A stretch of 64,000 nt of DNA, taken from contig NZ_JANFPI010000004.1 of assembly GCF_026552795.1 (NCBI RefSeq), forward strand, positions 496,001-560,000, read 5' to 3'. Origin of the DNA: Ectorhizobium quercum (GTDB taxonomy: Bacteria; Pseudomonadota; Alphaproteobacteria; Rhizobiales; Rhizobiaceae). A model generated the notes under the pieces. That model saw only the letters and a list, made by a program, of their open reading frames with translations, ran no database searches and had not been told where the DNA came from. This document shows positions 18,028 through 26,344 of the stretch, in pieces (the stretch's first letter is position 1; each line of letters opens with the position of its first letter). The position numbers and the translations under genes are program-made.

Positions 18028-19488
18028 ATGTCGGATTTCGATACCGTCATCCATGACGGAACTGTTGTAACCGCCCATGAAACGGTCCGCGCCGATATCG
18101 GGATCCGGGGCGGCGTGATCGCGGCCATTGCCGGGCGGATTTCCGGCGGCGCGCGTCGCATCGATGCGGGCGGCCGTCTCGTGATGCCGGGCGGAATAGA
18201 AGGCCATTGCCATATCGCCCAGGAAAGTTCGACGGGCATCATGACCGCCGACGACTATTATTCCGGTTCGGTGTCGGCGGCGTTCGGGGGCAATTCCTGC
18301 TTCATTCCCTTCGCAGCCCAGCATCGGGGACAGACGATCGCCGATGTCGTCGCAACCTATGACGGGCGCGCGGCTGCGAATTCCGTGCTCGACTATTCGT
18401 ACCATCTGATCATCTCCGATCCATCGCCCGCCGTGCTTGAGGAACTGCCCGGCGTGTTCGCGCGCGGTATCACCTCCTTCAAGGTGTTCATGACCTACGA
18501 TCTGATGAACATCGGCGATGGCGGCATGCTCGACATTCTGACGGTGGCGAAGCGGCACGGCGCGCTGACGATGGTTCACGCCGAGAACAACGACATGGTG
18601 AAATGGATGAACCGGCGCTTTGTCGCCGCAGGCATGGAGGAACCGAAATATCATGCGTTGAGCCGCCCGGAACTGGCCGAGGAAGAGGCGATCAACCGCG
18701 CCGTGTCCCTGGCGAAGCTGGTCGATGCCGCGCTGTTCGTCGTGCATGTCTCGACCCGCGGCGGAGCGGAGATCGTGCGTCGCGAGAAGCTGGCCGGGAC
18801 ACGGCTTTTTGCCGAAACCTGCCCGCAATATCTGGCGTTCACCCGCGACGACCTGAACCGGCCCGGCATGGAGGGTGCAAAGTATATCTGCTCGCCGCCG
18901 CTTCGCGATCATGCAACGCAGGATGCGCTGTGGCAGCACATCCGTACCGGCACGTTCGAGAGCGTTTCGTCCGATCATGCTCCCTACCGCGCCGACGCCA
19001 GCGGGAAGTTTGTCAATGGCGACGATGCACCTTATCCGAAGATTGCCAACGGCATGCCGGGCATTGCCATGCGTCTGCCGTGGCTATTCTCCGAAGGGGT
19101 CGGCAAGGCGCGGATCACCCTGCCGGAGTTCGTGCGCCTTTCCAGCGCCAACGCCGCCCGCGTTTTCGGCCTGGAGCGCAAAGGAGCGATCCTGCCCGGC
19201 TACGACGCCGATATCGCCATATGGAATCCGGAGGAAAGGCGCCGCGTCACCCTTGCCGACCAGCATGACAACATGGACTATACGCCTTTCGAGGGCATGG
19301 ATGTCACCGGTTGGCCGGAACTGGTGATGAACAACGGCCGCGTGGTCGTCGAAAAGGGTGTCCTGAAGGCAAGGCCGGGCGAGGGGCGCTTCATTGCCCG
19401 CAAGCCCGTCGATACCGGCGCCATGCCGGGGCATCGGGCCGTCGAATTCGACATCGCGGCGGCCTATGGCAGGGAGATCGCGCCATGA
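18028..19488 (+). CDS. hydA: D-hydantoinase / dihydropyrimidinase
   Basis: A 486-residue cyclic amidohydrolase. The binuclear metal site is seen as H60 and H62 (GHCHIAQ), carboxylated lysine K152 (SFKVFMTY), H184 (VHAEN), H240 (VVHVST) and D316 (SSDHAPY). Members open hydantoin or dihydropyrimidine rings to N-carbamoyl amino acids. The HxH segment reads GGIEGHCH where GGIDxHTH is usual, a mild deviation. It lies between the D-carbamoylase and the racemase, overlapping the latter by 4 bases, so ring opening of D-hydantoins is the favoured role over pyrimidine breakdown. Confidence 0.92.
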   Translation: MSDFDTVIHDGTVVTAHETVRADIGIRGGVIAAIAGRISGGARRIDAGGRLVMPGGIEGHCHIAQESSTGIMTADDYYSGSVSAAFGGNSCFIPFAAQHRGQTIADVVATYDGRAAANSVLDYSYHLIISDPSPAVLEELPGVFARGITSFKVFMTYDLMNIGDGGMLDILTVAKRHGALTMVHAENNDMVKWMNRRFVAAGMEEPKYHALSRPELAEEEAINRAVSLAKLVDAALFVVHVSTRGGAEIVRREKLAGTRLFAETCPQYLAFTRDDLNRPGMEGAKYICSPPLRDHATQDALWQHIRTGTFESVSSDHAPYRADASGKFVNGDDAPYPKIANGMPGIAMRLPWLFSEGVGKARITLPEFVRLSSANAARVFGLERKGAILPGYDADIAIWNPEERRRVTLADQHDNMDYTPFEGMDVTGWPELVMNNGRVVVEKGVLKARPGEGRFIARKPVDTGAMPGHRAVEFDIAAAYGREIAP

Positions 19489-20150
19489 CGCCCGGTCCGA
19501 TACTCGTCATCAATCCCAACAGTTCGCAAGTGGTGACGGAGGGCTTGCGCAAGGCTCTGGCCGGGTTTTGCCACCCCGGCGGGCCGGAAATCGAATGCCT
19601 GACGATCACGCACGGTCCTCCGGGTGTCGTGACCCAGCGCGACGTGGACGAGGCCGGGCTGAACACTGCGGCGGTGATCGAGGCGCGACCGGATGCGGGT
19701 GCCTATGTGCTGGCCTGCTATTCGCAGCCGGGGCTCGACCTCGCCCGTTCGATCACCGGGCGCCCGGTCTACGGCATTCAGGATGCGGGTGTCCTGTCGG
19801 CGCTGGCCCTGGCCGATCTCTTCGGGGTCATCGCGGTGGCGCAAAGTTCCATTCCGAGGCATCTTCGCAACCTGCGCCGCCTTGGCGTCGACCATCGCCT
19901 GGCCGGTGAAGTGGCGCTCGAAGGCAATGTCAGCGTGGCCGACAGCGGGCATGGCGAAGACAGTTTCGCATTGCTCCTCGGGGCGGGAGAAAAGCTCAAG
20001 GCTATGGGCGCGGGCGCGATCGTGCTAGGCTGTGCCGGAATGTCGGGCCACCGCAAACGGCTTGAGGAGGTGCTCGGCGTGCAGGTCGTCGATCCGACGC
20101 AGGCGGCCGTTGCGATGGCGTTCGGCAAGCTGGTCTCAGAGGGATTATGA
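19485..20150 (+). CDS. Hydantoin racemase-like protein
   Basis: A 221-residue Asp/Glu/hydantoin racemase. The two catalytic cysteines are C78 (LACYSQPG) and C183 (LGCAGMSG), the positions I recall as catalytic in characterised hydantoin racemases. It would interconvert L- and D-5-substituted hydantoins so the D-hydantoinase can use the whole pool. The start overlaps the hydantoinase stop, and its own stop overlaps the LysR start, both by 4 bases. Confidence 0.88.
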   Translation: MTPGPILVINPNSSQVVTEGLRKALAGFCHPGGPEIECLTITHGPPGVVTQRDVDEAGLNTAAVIEARPDAGAYVLACYSQPGLDLARSITGRPVYGIQDAGVLSALALADLFGVIAVAQSSIPRHLRNLRRLGVDHRLAGEVALEGNVSVADSGHGEDSFALLLGAGEKLKAMGAGAIVLGCAGMSGHRKRLEEVLGVQVVDPTQAAVAMAFGKLVSEGL

Positions 20151-21085
20151 GCGAACAGGGTTCGTCCAGGCCGGACGTATCTCTCCGGCTGCTGGAGATT
20201 TTCGATGCCATCATGCGTTGCGAAACCACCGTGGAGGCGGCGGAGCAACTGGGCATTTCGCAGCCGGCCGTGTCCACCGGATTGCGGCAACTGGAGGCGC
20301 AGACGGGGGTGACGCTGTTCGAAAGGCTGCATCGCCGCCTGCAACCCACGGCGGAGGCCGTGGCGCTCTACGAAGATATCAAGCCGGTTTTCGGCCTGGT
20401 GCGGGGGTTTGCGACGCGGGCGCGCGACATCCGTCAGGGCATCTCGGGCCGGTTGCGCATCATGTCCACGCCGCCCCTCGGCCACACGGTCGCGCCGCTC
20501 GCCATGCGCCGGTTTCTGAAGGAACGCCCCGAGGTCTCCTTTGCCTACGACGTGAGGCGCCTGGAGCATGTCATTGAAGCCGTGCAGGGCGGTGCGGCGG
20601 ATCTGGGCCTCGCCCTGGCGCTGGAGCGGCACCCGGCGGTCAATGTGGAAATTCTCGCCCGTACCCACATGGTGGCCTTGCTGCCTGCGGAAACCGAAGT
20701 CTCCGGCACGACGGTCGGTGCTCACTCCCTCTCCGGCAGCGATTTCATCGGGCTTGAAATGGAATCGCGGATGGGAACCCTGGTCCGCAACGCCTTCGAC
20801 CGCGACAGCGCTCCCTATCATCCACGGGTCGAGGTTCGCTATTGTTCCACAGCGGCGGTTCTTGTCGCCGCCGGTATCGGCGCTGCTGTCGTCGACCCCT
20901 ATACGGCGGCATTCCAGAACGGCTCGGCCGTGATCGAGCGGTCTTTTCTGCCGCCGATCGAGGTGACGGTTGCCATGCTGACCCGAAAAGGCGTGCCGCG
21001 CTCACGGCTTCTGCACGCCTTCATTTCGGAGATGAAGAAGGCTCTGGTCGATTTCGACGCGACCGGCCTGCAACGCAAAACCTGA
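20147..21085 (+). CDS. LysR-type regulator of the hydantoin operon
   Basis: A 312-residue LysR regulator. The N-terminal winged helix includes QLGISQPAVSTGLRQLE near residues 38-54 and LFERLHRRLQPT; the C-terminal part is the periplasmic-binding-like effector domain. It is the last gene of the hydantoin operon, coupled by ATGA to the racemase, and so is likely autoregulated and responsive to a hydantoin or carbamoyl amino acid. The candidate site is the AT-rich dyad at 13945-13959. Confidence 0.88.
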   Translation: MSEQGSSRPDVSLRLLEIFDAIMRCETTVEAAEQLGISQPAVSTGLRQLEAQTGVTLFERLHRRLQPTAEAVALYEDIKPVFGLVRGFATRARDIRQGISGRLRIMSTPPLGHTVAPLAMRRFLKERPEVSFAYDVRRLEHVIEAVQGGAADLGLALALERHPAVNVEILARTHMVALLPAETEVSGTTVGAHSLSGSDFIGLEMESRMGTLVRNAFDRDSAPYHPRVEVRYCSTAAVLVAAGIGAAVVDPYTAAFQNGSAVIERSFLPPIEVTVAMLTRKGVPRSRLLHAFISEMKKALVDFDATGLQRKT

Positions 21086-21117
21086 CCGCGGTCGGACAGC
21101 CCGATGGAATACCGGCC

Positions 21118-22050
21118 CTAAAGGCCAAGCCGCGCGAGATTGCGTTCGGTTCTGGCAACAAGCCGCTCAAGCTCATTCCAGTCGGTCCGGGAAAGCCGCG
21201 GTCCTGGCGCTCTGGTTGCGGCACTGGCAATCGCCCCTCGCTTCATGAGGATTGTCTTGCGCAGGGCAAGGCCGAAGCCCGGCTGTTGCTCGTGGCGCAG
21301 GATCGGCAGATAGGCATCGAAGAAGTCCTCGGCCTCATCCTTTCTGCCGGCGAGAAAGCGCTCGACCGTGCCCACCAGCGCCTCGGGATAGGCAAAGCCG
21401 GTCATGGCGCCATCGGCACCGCGCGCCATTTCCTGCGGCAGGTAGAGCGCCCCGTTGCCGCAGAGGATCGACATGCGCGGATAGCCATCCTTCTGCGAAG
21501 CGCGCACGGCGGAAATCTTCGCCAGGCCGGGGCAATCCTCGTGCTTCAGCATGACGATCTGCGGCCGGTCGCGGCTGAGTTCGATGATCGTCCGCGCGGA
21601 GACCGGCACGCCGGTGGCCTGTGGGAAATCCTGGAAGACGACCGGCACGTTCTCGCCAATTGCATCGCAGACCTGATGAAAGTAACCGACGACGCGATCT
21701 TCGCGGGCGGGGCCGCGCGTCGGCGCGACCATGACGCCCGCCGCCCCCATGTCCATAGCGGCGCGGGTGAGGCAGGCCAGATTGGCAATGCCGGCGTCGG
21801 ACACGCCGACGACGACCGGAAGATCCCCGGCGCGTTTCATGAAGCGATCGAGAACGGCGTGGCGCTCTTCGGCCGAAAGCTTGTCGGCTTCGCCCATCAT
21901 GCCGAGGATCGTCATGCCGTCGACGCCCTTTTCGACATAGAAGTCGACAAGGCGGTCGATGCTGTCGAAGTCGACGGAACCGTCGTCGGTAAATGGTGTC
22001 GCGGCGATGATGTAGACGCCGGAAGTCTGTCGGTCGATCAAGGTGGTCAT
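21118..22050 (-). CDS. Dihydrodipicolinate synthase family aldolase/lyase
   Basis: A 310-residue (beta/alpha)8 class I aldolase of the DapA/NanA family. The Schiff-base lysine is seen in VMLKHEDCPG. Where DapA has LYNVP with the catalytic tyrosine, this protein has FQDFPQATG, so the tyrosine is replaced by glutamine; this makes true dihydrodipicolinate synthesis unlikely. It is last in the minus-strand operon after pxpA and probably handles a keto acid released by the pathway. The start at 22050 has only a weak GGCGGA upstream. Confidence 0.82.
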   Translation of the reverse strand: MTTLIDRQTSGVYIIAATPFTDDGSVDFDSIDRLVDFYVEKGVDGMTILGMMGEADKLSAEERHAVLDRFMKRAGDLPVVVGVSDAGIANLACLTRAAMDMGAAGVMVAPTRGPAREDRVVGYFHQVCDAIGENVPVVFQDFPQATGVPVSARTIIELSRDRPQIVMLKHEDCPGLAKISAVRASQKDGYPRMSILCGNGALYLPQEMARGADGAMTGFAYPEALVGTVERFLAGRKDEAEDFFDAYLPILRHEQQPGFGLALRKTILMKRGAIASAATRAPGPRLSRTDWNELERLVARTERNLARLGL

Positions 22051-22087
22051 GGTTTCCGCCTGCTGATTGTCGGGATGTCGATGGTGG

Positions 22088-22867
22088 TTATGCGCGTGCC
22101 GCGGGCAGGGCGAATGGCGCGACGGCGATCCCTTCGGCGGCCAATGCCTCGCGCAGCGCTCTGGCCATGTCCGCCGCGCCGGGCGTGTCGCCGTGGACGC
22201 ACAGCGTCGCCGGCTCCACCGGCAGCTTCCTGCCGCCCGTTGTCGGGATGAACCCGTCCCTGACCATCGACAGGACCTGATCGACACTGCGGCGGGGATC
22301 GTGGATCACGGCGCCTGCAACCGACCGCGGGGTCAGCGTTCCCGCATCGGTGTAGGAGCGGTCGGCATAGATTTCGCAGGCCACGTTCAGCCCCGCCTTT
22401 TGCGCGGCCTTCATCGTCTCGGAATAGGGAAGGGTGATGAAGGTCAGGGAGGGATCGACGGCCTGGACGGCGCGTATGCACACCAGCGCCAGGTCCGGGT
22501 CTTCCGCCGCCATGTTCCCGAGCGCGCCGTGGGTCTTGACATGGGTGATCGGCCAGCCGAGCGCTTCCGCCATGCCGCGGATGGCCGCGATCTGGTAGAT
22601 GAGCTGGGCTTCCAGATCCTCCGGCTTTTCGCCGGACACGCGCCGGCGGCCGAAACCGTAAAGATCCATGAAGGACGGATGCGCGCCGATGGCCACGCCG
22701 CGTTTCTTCGCCATCAGGATGGTGTCGCGCATCACCACCGGATCGCCGGCGTGGAAGCCGCAGGCGATGTTCGCCGTCGTCACCAGGTCGAGCATGGCCT
22801 CGTCGTCGCCGACGCTCCAGGCTCCGAAGCTTTCGCCCATGTCGCAATTCAGGTCTATGGTTGCCAT
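22088..22867 (-). CDS. pxpA: 5-oxoprolinase subunit A (LamB/YcsF family)
   Basis: A 259-residue LamB/YcsF protein. Hallmarks are DLNCDMGESFG at the start, CGFHAGDP near residue 36 and HVKTHGALGN near residue 108. With PxpB and PxpC the family forms the prokaryotic ATP-dependent 5-oxoprolinase that opens pyroglutamate to glutamate. ATG at 22867 follows GGAGGAC. It is separated from pxpB/pxpC by three other catabolic genes but is on the same transcript. A second, divergent pxpA lies at 46516. Confidence 0.9.
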   Translation of the reverse strand: MATIDLNCDMGESFGAWSVGDDEAMLDLVTTANIACGFHAGDPVVMRDTILMAKKRGVAIGAHPSFMDLYGFGRRRVSGEKPEDLEAQLIYQIAAIRGMAEALGWPITHVKTHGALGNMAAEDPDLALVCIRAVQAVDPSLTFITLPYSETMKAAQKAGLNVACEIYADRSYTDAGTLTPRSVAGAVIHDPRRSVDQVLSMVRDGFIPTTGGRKLPVEPATLCVHGDTPGAADMARALREALAAEGIAVAPFALPAARA

Positions 22868-22914
22868 CCGTTTGTCCTCCGCCTTCCGGTAAGGGGTTGA
22901 TGAGCGGCCTGCCG

Positions 22915-24096
22915 TCAGCGCAGCGCCATGTCGCGGGGCAGGCGCGAAAGCACCTCGCAGCCGGTGTCGGTGACGATCACCGTTTCCGACACCCCGACCG
23001 TGAACTGGCCCCATGCGCGCAGCGTCACGGGGAGATGAAAGACCATGCCTTCCCTCAGCGGCGTGTCCGCGCCGGAGAACAGGCTGAGGATCGCGCCCTC
23101 GCCCCAGTCCGGCGCGAAGGCCACGCCCATCGAATAGCCCACGCGCTTGCGGAAGGCCTGCGTGTATCCGGCAGCGTCGATCACGCGCTGGGCGGCGTCA
23201 TGCGCCGCTGAGCAGGGTGCTCCGGGACGGATGTCCGCAAGGGCGGCGTCGAGGGCGTCCAACGCGCAGCTCATCATGCCCCGCGCGTCGGCGGCGGGCG
23301 TGCCGATGAAGACGGACCGCATCAGCGCAGCGTGATAGCGGGCATGGCTGGCGGCCATTTCGAGGAAGATCGCATCGCCTTTCCGGAAGGTGCGCCGCCG
23401 CCAGGTCATGTGCGGCAGGCCGCTGCGCGGCCCCGAGGAAACCAGCGGCTCCATCGCGAAGGCTTCCGACCCCGCCTCGATGGCGGCGGCGATCATGGTG
23501 GCGGCGACCGTGTTCTCGCTTACGCCTTCGCGGCAGGCGGCGATGGCGGCGGCCAGTCCGGCGTCGGCATAGGCGGCGGCCTTGCGGATGCAGGCCAGTT
23601 CGGCGGCGGACTTGACCATTCTCAGGGGCGGCAGAAGCCCGGAGCCGTCCGGCAGGGGGCCGGCGCCCAGCCGCGCCTCGATTTCCGCTACCATCAGCGG
23701 CGACACGAACCAGCCAGCCTTTTCCATTGCCGGCCGGGCGATCGCAAGATCGGCAAGCAGGCGCACCAGCGCCTCCGCCGGATCGTCGCCGTCCCGCCAG
23801 ATGCGAATGTCCGCAAGCCAGGTGGCGGCGAGGGCGCCCGCGAGTTCGAGCTGGCGCACGAGAAGCACGGGATCGCCTTCGGCTCTCACGACCAGCGCCT
23901 GAAACGCAAAGTAACCGGCTGTCTGCCGCCCCGTGAGCCAGTAGATGGTTTCCGGCGATGTGACGATCAGCGCCGCATGTCCGCTTGCGGCGATCGCCGC
24001 AGCGGCCGCGGCCTGCCGTCTCTTGAATTCTTCCGGCGAAAAGGCCGCTTCGCTACCGCGTTCGATCGTCTCGGTTCCTGTGAACATCGGATTCAT
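22915..24096 (-). CDS. M24-family protein, creatinase/DoeA-like, metal site lost
   Basis: A 393-residue two-domain M24 (pita-bread) protein. Compared with Xaa-Pro peptidases, the usual metal ligands appear changed: the first Asp is Glu (FLEMAAS), the second is Ala (RYHAALMRS), and the GHG histidine is Tyr (VGYSMG). That pattern is the one seen in metal-free members such as creatinase, which hydrolyse small C-N bonds rather than peptides. It overlaps the M20 gene by ATGA. A small-molecule amidino or amide hydrolase acting in this pathway is my inference; a peptidase is unlikely. Confidence 0.8.
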   Translation of the reverse strand: MNPMFTGTETIERGSEAAFSPEEFKRRQAAAAAAIAASGHAALIVTSPETIYWLTGRQTAGYFAFQALVVRAEGDPVLLVRQLELAGALAATWLADIRIWRDGDDPAEALVRLLADLAIARPAMEKAGWFVSPLMVAEIEARLGAGPLPDGSGLLPPLRMVKSAAELACIRKAAAYADAGLAAAIAACREGVSENTVAATMIAAAIEAGSEAFAMEPLVSSGPRSGLPHMTWRRRTFRKGDAIFLEMAASHARYHAALMRSVFIGTPAADARGMMSCALDALDAALADIRPGAPCSAAHDAAQRVIDAAGYTQAFRKRVGYSMGVAFAPDWGEGAILSLFSGADTPLREGMVFHLPVTLRAWGQFTVGVSETVIVTDTGCEVLSRLPRDMALR

Positions 24097-25379
24097 GCTT
24101 TTTCAATGGGAAAGGCCTTGCGGGGGAGTCTTGCACCGCCGTCTGCCTGTCTGTCTGCGAAAGCGGCCGCCAGGGCACGGACGGCAAGCGCCAGATCCTT
24201 CTCGTCCATGCCTTCATCGGGATTGTGGCTGCCGTTCCAGTTGCGGATGAACAGCATGGTGCTGTCGAAGCCGGCCGCCGCGAAGGCCGCCGCATCGTGC
24301 CCGCCGCCCGAAAGCATCGTGCGCGGTTTCAGGTCGAGCGCTGCGCTCGCTTCACCGATGCGCCGGTTCAGGCCGGCCGAAAGCGAGGCGGGCCTGCTGC
24401 GCGATTGCGGCCCCATGTGGAAACGCACGCCGCGCCGTTCCTCGATCCCGGCGATTTCCCGTTGCAGGATCGCATCCATGCGTTCAAGCATGCCGTCCTC
24501 GCCGGAGCGGATGTCGATGCAGAACGCCAGACGTCCCGGCACCTTGGCGAAGGCGTGCTCGCTGCTGGCCGCATCGACGCGGCCGAACGTCACGGCGAGA
24601 TCCCCGCCGTCGGCCAGAATCGCGTCCCAATGCCGGTCGAGCGCCGTCACCAGATCGGCGAAGGCGACGACCGCATCGGCCCGCGACGCCTTCGGCGCCC
24701 CGCCGGAATGCGCCCAGGTCCCCTCGATGCGGGCCTCGCGATAGCGCAGGCCGCCGCGAACGCCGCTAACCAGCGCGAACGGCTCTCCGGCATCGAAGAG
24801 AACCGGCCCCTGCTCGATATGGATTTCGATGAAGCTGGCCGTGGGGAGGCCCGGTCCTTCGAGAACCGCCCGGGGATCGCCACCCTCCAGGCGCATGTGG
24901 TGGGCCAGCGTCTCGCCCGTGTCCGAACGGCGCGCCTCCAACTCGGGCGCGCTCAGCCGGCCGAGCGCCGCGCGGGAGCCGATATAGGAAACCGGGAACC
25001 AGACGCTCTCCTCGGCGCGGGTGACAGTGACCACCAGATCGACGGGCGGCGTTTCGCCGCTCTCGACGAAATGCGCGGCGAGCGCCATCGCGCCCGCGAC
25101 GCCCGCCTGCCCGTCATAGGCGCCGCCGTTGGCCACCGTGTCGAGATGCGAGCCGATATGGAGCGGCGGCGCGGCCCTGTCCCGGCCCGGCAGGCGGGCG
25201 AAGAGATTGGAAGCGGCGTCACGGCTCACCGTCATGCCGAGCCTTTCCGCCTCGCGGGCGACAACGGCGTGAGCCTGCGTTTCCAGCGGGCTGTAGGAGG
25301 GGCGCGTATAGCCGGGGCCGGGCAGGCTGATCCGGTTGACCTCCTCGATGATGCGGCCGATCGTATCTTCGACGGTCAT
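24093..25379 (-). CDS. M20 hydrolase, N-carbamoyl-L-amino acid hydrolase/allantoate amidohydrolase-like
   Basis: A 428-residue zinc or manganese M20 amidohydrolase. Ligand motifs are visible: GSHLDTVANGGAYDGQAGV near residue 76, AEES near residue 121, IEIHIEQGPVL near residue 188 and GGGHDAAAFA near residue 365. HIEQGP is the signature of the HyuC/AllC branch that cleaves N-carbamoyl-L-amino acids, allantoate or ureidoglycine. It lies between the D-hydroxyacid dehydrogenase and the M24 gene with 4-base overlaps on both sides. It would complement the D-specific carbamoylase at 17089 if L-selective. Confidence 0.85.
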   Translation of the reverse strand: MTVEDTIGRIIEEVNRISLPGPGYTRPSYSPLETQAHAVVAREAERLGMTVSRDAASNLFARLPGRDRAAPPLHIGSHLDTVANGGAYDGQAGVAGAMALAAHFVESGETPPVDLVVTVTRAEESVWFPVSYIGSRAALGRLSAPELEARRSDTGETLAHHMRLEGGDPRAVLEGPGLPTASFIEIHIEQGPVLFDAGEPFALVSGVRGGLRYREARIEGTWAHSGGAPKASRADAVVAFADLVTALDRHWDAILADGGDLAVTFGRVDAASSEHAFAKVPGRLAFCIDIRSGEDGMLERMDAILQREIAGIEERRGVRFHMGPQSRSRPASLSAGLNRRIGEASAALDLKPRTMLSGGGHDAAAFAAAGFDSTMLFIRNWNGSHNPDEGMDEKDLALAVRALAAAFADRQADGGARLPRKAFPIEKA

Positions 25380-26344
25380 GCGCTTTCTCCCTCATGCGGC
25401 GCGAAGTCCCCGACCGGCGCGTTGAGGGCGGTTGCCGGCGTCCGTCCCGAAAGCGCTGTCAGAACGTTGCGGGCGGCTCCGATGGCGGTTCTCTTCAGGG
25501 CTTCCTGCGTCGAGCCGCCGAGATGCGGCGTGAATATCACCCTGTCCGTCGCCGCCAGCGGTCCGCTGGGGGCGTCATGCGAGTAGACGTCGAGACCCGC
25601 GGCAGCGATCCGGCCCGTTTCGATGGCCCGTGCAAGGGCCGCCTCGTCGACGAGCCCGGCCCGCGCGGTGTTGACGAGGATGGCGCCCGGCTTGATGAGG
25701 GAAAGCGTGTGTTCGCCGATGAGGCCGCGTGTTTGCGGGCGCATCGGCGTGTGCAGCGATATCAGGTCGGCCTGCGCCAGCCCGTCCTCCAGCCGGTCCA
25801 CCCGCTCGAATCCGTCGACCGAGGGTGCGCGCGGCGAATGCACGAGAACCCGCATGCCCAGCGCTGCCTCGAGCATCCGGGCAAGCCCCGCGCCGGTGGC
25901 GCCGAAGCCGACGATCAGCGCCGTCTTCCCGGAAAGCTCGCTGAAGACGTGGCGCTCGCGAAACCCTGTCTTGCCGTCCCGTTCGGCGCGGTCGGCCGAG
26001 GGAATGCTGCGTGCGGCGGCAAGCGCCAGCCCGAGCGCCAGTTCCGATACCGAGCGGGCGTTGAAGCCCGGCGAATTGCAGACCAGAACCCCTCTGGCGC
26101 TCGCCGCCTCCTTGTCGACCGCATCATGTCCCGCGCCGTGGACGACGACCACCTTCAGCGCGTCGGCGGCGGAGAAGAAGGCTTCGGGAAACCCCGCATC
26201 GCGTGTGATCGCCGCGGCGCAGCCCGGCAATAGCCTGCCGACGGTTTCGGCGCGCGCATCCGGGCAGATCACCGGCTCCACCCCACCTTCGCGCAGGAGC
26301 GAGAGGCCGTTTTCATGGACGGGTTGCAGAATGAGGCATTTCAT
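25376..26344 (-). CDS. D-2-hydroxyacid dehydrogenase
   Basis: A 322-residue NAD-dependent enzyme of the phosphoglycerate/lactate dehydrogenase type. Rossmann motif GFGATGAGLA near residue 147; catalytic R in NTARAGLVDE and H in FTPHLGGST. The usual catalytic Glu region reads LDVYSHDAP, so the Glu is not obvious. It overlaps both neighbours by ATGA. It is only distantly similar to the dehydrogenase at 8150. Probably reduces a keto acid from the oxoproline/carbamoyl pathway. Confidence 0.84.
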   Translation of the reverse strand: MKCLILQPVHENGLSLLREGGVEPVICPDARAETVGRLLPGCAAAITRDAGFPEAFFSAADALKVVVVHGAGHDAVDKEAASARGVLVCNSPGFNARSVSELALGLALAAARSIPSADRAERDGKTGFRERHVFSELSGKTALIVGFGATGAGLARMLEAALGMRVLVHSPRAPSVDGFERVDRLEDGLAQADLISLHTPMRPQTRGLIGEHTLSLIKPGAILVNTARAGLVDEAALARAIETGRIAAAGLDVYSHDAPSGPLAATDRVIFTPHLGGSTQEALKRTAIGAARNVLTALSGRTPATALNAPVGDFAPHEGESA

